Origin: Sinonovacula constricta | Lineage: Eukaryota > Mollusca > Bivalvia > Cardiida > Solecurtidae | Reading direction: 5' to 3' | Length of the DNA: 64,000 nt | NCBI GenBank assembly: GCA_007844125.1 | Contig: CM017569.1 | Coordinates: forward strand, 4,083,976 to 4,147,975 | Part shown: positions 1 to 12,324 of the stretch, in pieces | How the letters are laid out: each line of letters opens with the position of its first letter | Position numbering within the stretch: position 1 is the first letter of the stretch | Program-made: the position numbers and the translations under genes | Notes under the pieces: generated by a model | Databases searched by the model: none | Told to the model about the DNA's origin: nothing | Seen by the model: the letters and a program-made list of their open reading frames with translations, nothing else

Positions 1-3000
1 GTATGTCCCAAAGGTAGCCATGACTTACCATTGTACATGTGATGTGTGTCCCAAAGGTAGCCATGACTTACCATTGTATATGTGATGTGTGTCCCAAAGG
101 TAGCCATGACTTACCATTGTATACCTGATGTGTGTCCCAAAGGTAGCCATGACTTACCATTGTATATGTGATGTGTGTCCCAAAGGTAGCCAAGCCATAC
201 CATTGTATCCGTGATGTGTGTCTTAAAGGTAGCCAAGCCATACCATTGTATATGTGATGTGTGTCTCAAAGGTAGCCAAGCCATACCATTGTATATGTGA
301 TGTGTGTCTCAAAGGTAGCCAAGCCTTACCATTGTATACGTGATGTGCATCTCAAAGTCAGCCAAGCCTTACCATTGTACATATGGTGTGTCTCAAAGGA
401 AGCCAAGCCATACCATTGTATATGTGATGTGTGTCCCAAAGGTAGTCAAGTCATTCCATTGTATACGTGATGTGTGTCTCAAAGGTAGCCAAGCCATACC
501 ATTGTATACGTGATGTGTGTCTGAAAAGTAGCCAAGCCATACCATTGTATATATGATGTGTGTCTCAAAGGTAGCCAAGCCATACCATTGTATCCGTGAT
601 GTGTGTCTTAAAGGTAGCCAAGCCTTACCATTGTATACGTGATGTGTGTCTTAAAGGTAGCCAAGCCATACCATTGTATACGTGATGTGTGTCTCAAAGG
701 TAGCCATGACTTACCATTGTATATGTGATGTGTGTCCCAAAGGTAGCCATGACTTACCATTGTACATGTGATGTGTGTCCCAAAGGTAGCCATGACTTAC
801 CACTGTATATGTGATGTGTGTCCCAAAGGTAGCCATGACTTACCATTGTATAAGTGATGTGTGTCCCAAAGGTAGCCATGACTTACCATTGTACATGTGA
901 TGTGTGTCCCAAAGGTAGCCAAGCCATACCATTGTATCCGTGATGTGTGTCTTAAAGGTAGCCAAGCCATACCATTGTATATGTGATGTGTGTCTCAAAG
1001 GTAGCCAAGCCATACTATTGTATACGTGATGTGTGTCTCAAAGGTAGCCAAGCCTTACCATTGTATACGGGATGTGCATCTCAAAGGTAGCCAAGCCATA
1101 CTATTGTATAATAGATGTGTGTATTAAAGGTAGCCAAGCCATACCATTGTATATGTGATGTGTGTCTCAAAGTCAGCCAAGCCTTACCATTGTAGATGTG
1201 ATGTGTGTCTCAAAGGTAGCCAAGCCATACCATTGTATACATGATGTGTGTCTCAAAGGTAGCCAAGCCATACCATTGTATACGTGATGTGTGTCTTAAA
1301 GGTAGCCAAGCCATACCATTGTATACGTGATGTGTGTCTTAAAGGTAGCCAAGCCATACCATTGTATACGTGATGTGTGTCTTAAAGGTAGCCAAGCCAT
1401 ACCATTGTATACGTGATGTGTGTCTTAAAGGTAGCCAAGCCATACCATTGTATACTTGATGTGTGTCTTAAAGGTAGCCAAGCCATACCATTGTATATGT
1501 GATGTGTGTCTCAAAGGTAGCCAAGCCTTACCATTGTACATATGTTGTGTGTCTTAAAGGTAGCCAAGCCATACCATTGTATACGTGATGTGTGTCTTAA
1601 AGGTAGCCAAGCCATACCATTGTATACGTGATGTGTGTCTTAAAGGTAGCCAAGCCATACCATTGTATACATGATGTGTGTCTTAAAGGTAGCCAAGCCA
1701 TACCATTGTATACGTGATGTGTGTCTTAAAGGTAGCCAAGCCATACCATTGTATACTTGATGTGTGTCTTAAAGGTAGCCAAGCCATACCATTGTATATG
1801 TGATGTGTGTCTCAAAGGTAGCCAAGCCTTACCATTGTACATATGTTGTGTGTCTTAAAGGTAGCCAAGCCATACCATTGTATCCGTGATGTGTGTCTTA
1901 AAGGTAGCCAAGCCATACCATTGTATACATGATGTGTGTCTTAAAGGTAGCCAAGCCATACCATTGTATACGTGATGTGTGTCTTAAAGGTAGCCAAGCC
2001 ATACCATTGTACATGTGATGTGTGTCTTAAAGGTAGCCAAGCCATACCATTGTATACATGATGTGTGTCTTAAAGGTAGCCAAGCCATACCATTGTATAC
2101 ATGATGTGTGTCTTAAAGGTAGCCAAGCCATACCATTGTATACATGATGTGTGTCTTAAAGGTAGCCAAGCCATACCATTGTACATGTGATGTGTGTCTT
2201 AAAGGTAGCCAAGCCATACCATTGTATACATGATGTGTGTCTTAAAGGTAGCCAAGCCATACCATTGTATACATGATGTGTGTCTTAAAGGTAGCCAAGC
2301 CATACCATTGTATACATGATGTGTGTCTTAAAGGTAGCCAAGCCATACCATTGTACATGTGATGTGTGTCTTAAAGGTAGCCAAGCCATACCATTGTATA
2401 CATGATGTGTGTCTTAAAGGTAGCCAAGCCATACCATTGTATACGTGATGTGTGTCTTAAAGGTAGCCAAGCCATACCATTGTATACTTGATGTGTGTCT
2501 TAAAGGTAGCCAAGCCATACCATTGTATATGTGATGTGTGTCTCAAAGGTAGCCAAGCCTTACCATTGTACATATGTTGTGTGTCTTAAAGGTAGCCAAG
2601 CCATACCATTGTATACGTGATGTGTGTCTTAAAGGTAGCCAAGCCATACCATTGTATACGTGATGTGTGTCTTAAAGGTAGCCAAGCCATACCATTGTAT
2701 ACATGATGTGTGTCTTAAAGGTAGCCAAGCCATACCATTGTATACGTGATGTGTGTCTTAAAGGTAGCCAAGCCATACCATTGTATACTTGATGTGTGTC
2801 TTAAAGGTAGCCAAGCCATACCATTGTATATGTGATGTGTGTCTCAAAGGTAGCCAAGCCTTACCATTGTACATATGTTGTGTGTCTTAAAGGTAGCCAA
2901 GCCATACCATTGTATCCGTGATGTGTGTCTTAAAGGTAGCCAAGCCTTACCATTGTATATGTGATGTGTGTCTTAAAGGTAGCCAAGCCATACCATTGTA

Positions 3001-6000
3001 TACGTGATGTGTGTCTCAAAGGTAGCCAAGCCTTACCATTGTATACGGGATGTGCATCTCAAAGGTAGCCAAGCCATACTATTGTATAATAGATGTGTGT
3101 ATTAAAGGTAGCCAAGCCATACCATTGTATATGTGATGTGTGTCTCAAAGTCAGCCAAGCCTTACCATTGTAGATGTGATGTGTGTCTCAAAGGTAGCCA
3201 AGCCATACCATTGTATACATGATGTGTGTCTCAAAGGTAGCCAAGCCATACCATTGTATACGTGATGTGTGTCTTAAAGGTAGCCAAGCCATACCATTGT
3301 ATACGTGATGTGTGTCTTAAAGGTAGCCAAGCCATACCATTGTATACATGATGTGTGTCTTAAAGGTAGCCAAGCCATACCATTGTATACGTGATGTGTG
3401 TCTTAAAGGTAGCCAAGCCATACCATTGTATACTTGATGTGTGTCTTAAAGGTAGCCAAGCCATACCATTGTATATGTGATGTGTGTCTCAAAGGTAGCC
3501 AAGCCTTACCATTGTACATATGTTGTGTGTCTTAAAGGTAGCCAAGCCATACCATTGTATACGTGATGTGTGTCTTAAAGGTAGCCAAGCCATACCATTG
3601 TATACGTGATGTGTGTCTTAAAGGTAGCCAAGCCATACCATTGTATACATGATGTGTGTCTTAAAGGTAGCCAAGCCATACCATTGTATACGTGATGTGT
3701 GTCTTAAAGGTAGCCAAGCCATACCATTGTATACTTGATGTGTGTCTTAAAGGTAGCCAAGCCATACCATTGTATATGTGATGTGTGTCTCAAAGGTAGC
3801 CAAGCCTTACCATTGTACATATGTTGTGTGTCTTAAAGGTAGCCAAGCCATACCATTGTATCCGTGATGTGTGTCTTAAAGGTAGCCAAGCCTTACCGTT
3901 GTATATGTGATGTGTGTCTTAAAGGTAGCCAAGCCATACCATTGTATACGTGATGTGTGTCTCAAAGGTAGCCATGCCATACCATTGTATATGTGATGTG
4001 TGTCCCAAAGGTAGTCAAGTCATTCCATTGTATACGTGATGTGTGTCTCAAAGGTAGCCAAGCCATACCATTGTATACTTGATGTGTGTCTTAAAGGTAG
4101 CCAAGCCATACCATTATATACATGATGTGTGTCTTAAAGGTAGCCAAGCCATACCATTGTATATGTGATGTGTGTCTTAAAGGTAGCCAAGCCATACAAA
4201 TGTTTATGTGATGTATGTCCCAAAGGTAGCCATGACTTACCATTGTACATGTGATGTGTGTCCCAAAGGTAGCCATGACTTACCATTGTATATGTGATGT
4301 GTGTCCCAAAGGTAGCCATGACTTACCATTGTATACGTGATGTGTGTCCCAAAGGTAGCCATGACTTACCATTGTATATGTGATGTGTGTCCCAAAGGTA
4401 GCCAAGCCATACCATTGTATCCGTGATGTGTGTCTTAAAGGTAGCCAAGCCATACCATTGTATATGTGATGTGTGTCTCAAAGGTAGCCAAGCCATACCA
4501 TTGTATATGTGATGTGTGTCTCAAAGGTAGCCAAGCCTTACCATTGTAGATGTGATGTGTGTCTCAAAGGTAGCCAAGCCATACCATTGTATACGTGATG
4601 TGCATCTCAAAGTCAGCCAAGCCTTACCATTGTACATATGGTGTGTCTCAAAGGAAGCCAAGCCATACCATTGTATATGTGATGTGTGTCCCAAAGGTAG
4701 TCAAGTCATTCCATTGTATACGTGATGTGTGTCTCAAAGGTAGCCAAGCCATACCATTGTATACGTGATGTGTGTCTGAAAAGTAGCCAAGCCATACCAT
4801 TGTATACGTGATGTGTGTCTTAAAGGTAGCCAAGCCATACCATTGTATACATGATGTGTGTCTTAAAGGTAGCCAAGCCATACCATTGTATACGTGATGT
4901 GTGTCTTAAAGGTAGCCAAGCCATACCATTGTATACTTGATGTGTGTCTTAAAGGTAGCCAAGCCATACCATTGTATATGTGATGTGTGTCTCAAAGGTA
5001 GCCAAGCCTTACCATTGTACATATGTTGTGTGTCTTAAAGGTAGCCAAGCCATACCATTGTATACGTGATGTGTGTCTTAAAGGTAGCCAAGCCATACCA
5101 TTGTATACGTGATGTGTGTCTTAAAGGTAGCCAAGCCATACCATTGTATACATGATGTGTGTCTTAAAGGTAGCCAAGCCATACCATTGTATACGTGATG
5201 TGTGTCTTAAAGGTAGCCAAGCCATACCATTGTATACTTGATGTGTGTCTTAAAGGTAGCCAAGCCATACCATTGTATATGTGATGTGTGTCTCAAAGGT
5301 AGCCAAGCCTTACCATTGTACATATGTTGTGTGTCTTAAAGGTAGCCAAGCCATACCATTGTATCCGTGATGTGTGTCTTAAAGGTAGCCAAGCCTTACC
5401 ATTGTATATGTGATGTGTGTCTTAAAGGTAGCCAAGCCATACCATTGTATACGTGATGTGTGTCTCAAAGGTAGCCAAGCCATACCATTGTATATGTGAT
5501 GTGTGTCCCAAAGGTAGTCAAGTCATTCCATTGTATACGTGATGTGTGTCTCAAAGGTAGCCAAGCCATACCATTGTATACTTGATGTGTGTCTTAAAGG
5601 TAGCCAAGCCATACCATTATATACATGATGTGTGTCTTAAAGGTAGCCAAGCCATACCATTGTATATGTGATGTGTGTCTTAAAGGTAGCCAAGCCATAC
5701 AAATGTTTATGTGATGTATGTCCCAAAGGTAGCCATGACTTACCATTGTACATGTGATGTGTGTCCCAAAGGTAGCCATGACTTACCATTGTATATGTGA
5801 TGTGTGTCCCAAAGGTAGCCATGACTTACCATTGTACATGTGATGTGTGTCCCAAAGGTAGCCAAGCCATACCATTGTATACGTGATGTGTGTCCCAAAG
5901 GTAGCCATGACTTACCATTGTATATGTGATGTGTGTCCCAAAGGTAGCCAAGCCATACCATTGTATATGTGATGTGTGTCTTAAAGGTAGCCAAGCCATA

Positions 6001-9000
6001 CCATTGTATATGTGATGTGTGTCTCAAAGGTAGCCAAGCCATACCATTGTATATGTGATGTGTGTCTCAAAGGTAGCCAAGCCTTACCATTGTAGATGTG
6101 ATGTGTGTCTCAAAGGTAGCCAAGCCATACCATTGTATACGTGATGTGCATCTCAAAGTCAGCCAAGCCTTACCATTGTACATATGGTGTGTCTCAAAGG
6201 AAGCCAAGCCATACCATTGTATATGTGATGTGTGTCCCAAAGGTAGTCAAGTCATTCCATTGTATACGTGATGTGTGTCTCAAAGGTAGCCAAGCCATAC
6301 CATTGTATACGTGATGTGTGTCTGAAAAGTAGCCAAGCCATACCATTGTATATATGATGTGTGTCTCAAAGGTAGCCAAGCCATACCATTGTATCCGTGA
6401 TGTGTGTCTTAAAGGTAGCCAAGCCTTACCATTGTATACGTGATGTGTGTCTTAAAGGTAGCCAAGCCATACCATTGTATACGTGATGTGTGTCTCAAAG
6501 GTAGCCATGACTTACCATTGTATATGTGATGTGTGTCCCAAAGGTAGCCATGACTTACCATTGTACATGTGATGTGTGTCCCAAAGGTAGCCATGACTTA
6601 CCATTGTATATGTGATGTGTGTCCCAAAGGTAGCCATGACTTACCATTGTATAAGTGATGTGTGTCCCAAAGGTAGCCATGACTTACCATTGTACATGTG
6701 ATATGTGTCCCAAAGGTAGCCAAGCCATACCATTGTATCCGTGATGTGTGTCTTAAAGGTAGCCAAGCCATACCATTGTATATGTGATGTGTGTCTCAAA
6801 GGTAGCCAAGCCATACTATTGTATACGTGACGTGTGTCTCAAAGGTAGCCAAGCCTTACCATTGTATACGGGATGTGCATCTCAAAGGTAGCCAAGCCAT
6901 ACTATTGTATAATAGATGTGTGTATTAAAGGTAGCCAAGCCATACCATTGTATATGTGATGTGTGTCTCAAAGTCAGCCAAGCCTTACCATTGTAGATGT
7001 GATGTGTGTCTCAAAGGTAGCCAAGCCATACCATTGTATACATGATGTGTGTCTCAAAGGTAGCCAAGCCATACCATTGTATACGTGATGTGTGTCTTAA
7101 AGGTAGCCAAGCCATACCATTGTATACGTGATGTGTGTCTTAAAGGTAGCCAAGCCATACCATTGTATACATGATGTGTGTCTTAAAGGTAGCCAAGCCA
7201 TACCATTGTATACGTGATGTGTGTCTTAAAGGTAGCCAAGCCATACCATTGTATACTTGATGTGTGTCTTAAAGGTAGCCAAGCCATACCATTGTATATG
7301 TGATGTGTGTCTTAAAGGTAGCCAAGCCTTACCATTGTACATATGTTGTGTGTCTTAAAGGTAGCCAAGCCATACCATTGTATACGTGATGTGTGTCTTA
7401 AAGGTAGCCAAGCCATACCATTGTATACGTGATGTGTGTCTTAAAGGTAGCCAAGCCATACCATTGTATACGTGATGCGTGTCTTTAAGGTAGCCAAGCC
7501 ATACCATTGTATACGTGATGCGTGTCTTTAAGGTAGCCAAGCCATACCATTGTATACGTGATGTGTGTCTCAAAGGTAGCCAAGCCTTACCATTGTACAT
7601 ATGTTGTGTGTCTTAAAGGTAGCCAAGCCATACCATTGTATCCGTGATGTGTGTCTTAAAGGTAGCCAAGCCTTACCATTGTATATGTGATGTGTGTCTT
7701 AAAGGTAGCCAAGCCATACCATTGTATACGTGATGTGTGTCTCAAAGGTAGCCAAGCCATACCATTGTATATGTGATGTGTGTCCCAAAGGTAGTCAAGT
7801 CATTCCATTGTATACGTGATGTGTGTCTCAAAGGTAGCCAAGCCATACCATTGTATACTTGATGTGTGTCTTAAAGGTAGCCAAGCCATACCATTATATA
7901 CATGATGTGTGTCTTAAAGGTAGCCAAGCCATACCATTGTATATGTGATGTGTGTCTTAAAGGTAGCCAAGCCATACAAATGTTTATGTGATGTATGTCC
8001 CAAAGGTAGCCATGACTTACCATTGTACATGTGATGTGTGTCCCAAAGGTAGCCATGACTTACCATTGTATATGTGATGTGTGTCCCAAAGGTAGCCATG
8101 ACTTACCATTGTATACGTGATGTGTGTCCCAAAGGTAGCCATGACTTACCATTGTATATGTGATGTGTGTCCCAAAGGTAGCCAAGCCATACCATTGTAT
8201 CCGTGATGTGTGTCTTAAAGGTAGCCAAGCCATACCATTGTATATGTGATGTGTGTCTCAAAGGTAGCCAAGCCATACCATTGTATATGTGATGTGTGTC
8301 TCAAAGGTAGCCAAGCCTTACCATTGTAGATGTGATGTGTGTCTCAAAGGTAGCCAAGCCATACCATTGTATACGTGATGTGCATCTCAAAGTCAGCCAA
8401 GCCTTACCATTGTACATATGGTGTGTCTCAAAGGAAGCCAAGCCATACCACTGTATATGTGATGTGTGTCCCAAAGGTAGTCAAGTCATTCCATTGTATA
8501 CGTGATGTGTGTCTCAAAGGTAGCCAAGCCATACCATTGTATACGTGATGTGTGTCTGAAAAGTAGCCAAGCCATACCATTGTATATATGATGTGTGTCT
8601 CAAAGGTAGCCAAGCCATACCATTGTATCCGTGATGTGTGTCTTAAAGGTAGCCAAGCCTTACCATTGTATACGTGATGTGTGTCTTAAAGGTAGCCAAG
8701 CCATACCATTGTATACGTGATGTGTGTCTCAAAGGTAGCCATGACTTACCATTGTATATGTGATGTGTGTCCCAAAGGTAGCCATGACTTACCATTGTAC
8801 ATGTGATGTGTGTCCCAAAGGTAGCCATGACTTACCATTGTATATGTGATGTGTGTCCCAAAGGTAGCCATGACTTACCATTGTACATGTGATGTGTGTC
8901 CCAAAGGTAGCCAAGCCATACCATTGTATCCGTGATGTGTGTCTTAAAGGTAGCCAAGCCATACCATTGTATATGTGATGTGTGTCTCAAAGGTAGCCAA

Positions 9001-10189
9001 GCCATACTATTGTATACGTGACGTGTGTCTCAAAGGTAGCCAAGCCTTACCATTGTATACGGGATGTGCATCTCAAAGGTAGCCAAGCCATACTATTGTA
9101 TAATAGATGTGTGTATTAAAGGTAGCCAAGCCATACCATTGTATATGTGATGTGTGTCTCAAAGTCAGCCAAGCCTTACCATTGTAGATGTGATGTGTGT
9201 CTCAAAGGTAGCCAAGCCATACCATTGTATACATGATGTGTGTCTCAAAGGTAGCCAAGCCATACCATTGTATACGTGATGTGTGTCTTAAAGGTAGCCA
9301 AGCCATACCATTGTATACGTGATGTGTGTCTTAAAGGTAGCCAAGCCATACCATTGTATACGTGATGCGTGTCTTTAAGGTAGCCAAGCCATACCATTGT
9401 ATACGTGATGTGTGTCTTAAAGGTAGCCAAGCCATACCATTGTATATGTGATGTGTGTCCCAAAGGTAGTCAAGTCATTCCATTGTATACGTGATGTGTG
9501 TCTCAAAGGTAGCCAAGCCATACCATTGTATACTTGATGTGTGTCTTAAAGGTAGCCAAGCCATACCATTATATACATGATGTGTGTCTTAAAGGTAGCC
9601 AAGCCATACCATTGTATACGTGATGTGTGTCTTAAAGGTAGCCAAGCCATACCATTGTATATGTGATGTGTGTCCCAAAGGTAGTCAAGTCATTCCATTG
9701 TATACTTGATGTGTGTCTCAAAGGTAGCCAAGCCATACCATTGTATACTTGATGTGTGTCTTAAAGGTAGCCAAGCCATACCATTATATACATGATGTGT
9801 GTCTTAAAGGTAGCCAAGCCATACCATTGTATACGTGATGTGTGTCTTTAAGGTAGCCAAGCCATACCATTGTATACGTGATGTGTGTCTTAAAGGTAGC
9901 CAAGCCATACAAATGTATACGTGATGTGTGTCTCAAAGGTAGCCAAGCCATACCATTCTATATGTGATGTGTGTCTTAAAGGTAGCCAAGCCATACCATT
10001 GTATACGTGATGTGTGTCTTAAAGGTAGCCAAGCCATACAATTGTATACGTGATGTGTGTCTCAAAGGTAGCCAAGCCATACCATTCTATACGTGATGTG
10101 TGTCTTAAAGGTAGCCAAGCCATACCATTGTATACGTGATGTGTGTCTTAAAGGTAGCCAAGCCATACCATTGTATACGTGATGTGTGT
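1..10189. repeat. 43-bp minisatellite array, about 237 units
   Basis: Contiguous tandem copies of a 43-bp unit containing GGTAGCCAAGCCATACCATT and GTGATGTGTGTC. Units differ mainly at the base run before AAAGGTAGCC (cTTA, cTCA, cCCA), in the GTATAC/GTATAT/GTACAT stretch, and at AAGCCATACC versus ATGACTTACC. Variant series recur as blocks, so the array has higher-order structure. Rare units are shorter (for example near 385, 4640, 6190 and 8420). There are no spacers, so it is not a CRISPR. The open frames inside it come from the periodicity, not from genes. Confidence 0.98.
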
Positions 10190-10193
10190 TTAA

Positions 10194-11659
10194 GGTTCTG
10201 GACCTGTAATGGTGACCTTCCACAATCCTTATAATGATACTGTTTCTTGAATCTGTACTATAAAACACATCTTACGGTGAAGTTTTAAGAAAGTTTACCG
10301 TTTGTAACTCAAGTTATATACATTTTTATAAAGTGACCCTTGATTTTCAAAAACACCGTAAATTGTGCTGGAACAAAAAATGAAAAAGTATCATTTTTTC
10401 AAATTCTACTGTTCTATATTCAAATTTTAACCAATTTTCCTATTATACAGTCATGTCATGATAAATCAGAACAATAAGATCACACCTTGGACAATTACTT
10501 TTAAAAATACAGAACTTTGCATACATGTACCCCTGAGCAAAAATCCAAGTTTTTTGGGAGTATTTAAAAATTTACTCTATCTATAAAAGCAAATATCTCA
10601 AGTTTAAAGCTAGTTAGACACATACAACTAGTTTTAAAATTTTCTGCAATATAAACTGCCCATAATATGAGATTTTAAAGGCATTTTACCGTTCCTAATA
10701 AAATTTACAGAACTTTGCATACATGTACCCCCGAGCAAAAATCCGATTTTTTTGGGTGTGTTTAAAAATTTACTCTATCTATAAAAGCAAATATATTAAG
10801 TTTGAAGCTAGTTAGACACATACAACTAGTTTTAAAATCTTCTGCAATATGAACTGCCCATCATATGAGATTTTAGAGGCATTTTACCGTTCCTAATAAA
10901 ATTTACAAGAATTTGTAAAGGTTACTTTAATGAAACTGCAATAAAATTTATAGCGGAAAATAACGTCAAAATAGTCAATTACAAATTATACTCCTTTATA
11001 CAAAAAAATCACCTACAGTTGTTATAAGAGATGGAAATATGTATGTAAAACTCTGCATTATTACATGAAAACCTTCTCTTTACTGATTTTGGCTGGCTTG
11101 AGGGAAATATTTGAAATTAACCACTTTACACGGTTTTCGTATAAAAATCCGACAGTTTAGGAATAACTGAGTCAAGCACTCTTTTGGTATTAGTGACACT
11201 TGGTTGTCCCTCACAAGTTTGACCCCTGAACACATTTAAAAATCCATCCTGGTCATCCGGAGAAAATATCAGACGAAGGTGAGCGAGCGTCAAACCATGT
11301 CGCTAACTCTCTTAGCATGCGAAGGAAAATTTAAATCGCAAACACAAGATGAAACAGTGCATTTTTCACCTGTACACAGGAAACCCACACAATAGTTATG
11401 ATCCACTTCAACTTTACATGACTTTGTTGTCGGTAAACCACTATTTTAACAATATCGCCCTCTACGATCACGCTGTCGAGCTCCCGGTTCCCTCATTTTT
11501 GAGACTTGGGTAACCCAATGACGTCATGGAAAATCCATATCACGTGGTGAAAAACTACTAAAAATAGCAAATACGAAACTTTACGACGAATGCTATTCAA
11601 ATAAAACCGGATTATACCGAGTGCCGATGTTTGACGAAGTTAGTTACAGGTCCAGAACC
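10194..11659 (-). mobile_element. Non-autonomous piggyBac-like TTAA element, copy 1
   Basis: A 1466-bp insertion breaks the 43-bp array. Its ends are perfect 16-bp inverted repeats, GGTTCTGGACCTGTAA, and it is flanked by TTAA at 10190-10193 and 11660-11663, the target duplication of piggyBac-type elements. The array resumes directly after the second TTAA. It has no transposase frame. Near 10680-10920 are two copies of an internal subrepeat of about 197 bp containing CCGTTCCTAATAAAATTTAC. It is the reverse complement of the copy at 19744-21413; the strand sign is relative to that copy. Superfamily assignment rests on the TTAA only. Confidence 0.9.
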
Positions 11660-11663
11660 TTAA

Positions 11664-11975
11664 AGGTAGCCAAGCCATACAACTGTATACGTGATGTGTG
11701 TCTCAAAGGTAGCCAAGCCATACCATTATATACGTGGTGTGTGTCTTAAAGGTAGCCAAGCCATACCATTGTACATGTGTTGTGTGACTAAAAGGTAGCC
11801 AAGCCATACCATTGTATATGTGATGTGTGTTCCAAAGGTAGTCAAGCCTTACCAGTGGATATGTGATGTGTGTCCCAAAGGTAGTCAAGTCATTCCATTT
11901 TACATATTGTACATGTGTTGTGTGTCTCAAAGGTAGCTTACCCTTACCATTATACATGTGCTGAGTGTCCCAGAA
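11664..11975. repeat. Decaying tail of the 43-bp array
   Basis: About seven further 43-bp units follow the TTAA element. They become progressively diverged (TTACCAGTGGATATG, TTACCATTATACATGTGCTG) and fade into unique sequence near 11975, which marks the edge of the array. Confidence 0.9.
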
Positions 11976-11999
11976 GTAAAGGAGAGAATCTGCTACCAC

Positions 12000-12085
12000 C
12001 TTCTCCAGGCAACCAACTTCTGCATGCATTGACAAACAGCCAAGATGTATGTCCTGAGTGCGGATCTTGTCTATTTCTGGTACTG
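12000..12085 (-). CDS. Candidate isolated coding exon, unrecognised
   Basis: On the minus strand a strong pyrimidine tract ending in TTTTTTCCTCAG precedes an open 86-bp stretch, followed by AAG|GTGGTA. In phase 1 it encodes 28 residues beginning AVPEIDKIRTQD and ending GCLEK, with ordinary composition unlike the repeat array next to it. The open frame continues upstream to about 12176 (MNYFQYILKDIV...). I do not recognise the protein. It could be an exon of another gene running leftwards, an exon of the macro-domain gene's far 3' end, or chance. The donor is weak. Confidence 0.22.
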
Positions 12086-12324
12086 CTGAGGAAAAAAGCA
12101 TTTCACTGTTATTAACAATGTCCTTCAAGATGTATTGGAAGTAATTCATTACCATAGAACTAGCCTCAATGAACAAAACACTACACTACTAATGTCAACA
12201 TACAGCAACATATGTAACTACTTTTGTCTTAAACCTGTTTATCTTCCTTTCCATAAATATTACTATGTAAGTAGTATTCATATTAACGAAATGCTTTTGA
12301 ACATATTAATGGTCACTGAAAGTA

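Noticed and set aside
393..9463. Many frames of 61-100 codons with WLPLRHTS-type repeats
   Set aside because: Generated by the 43-bp array; three units make 43 codons. No start context, splice site or unique sequence.
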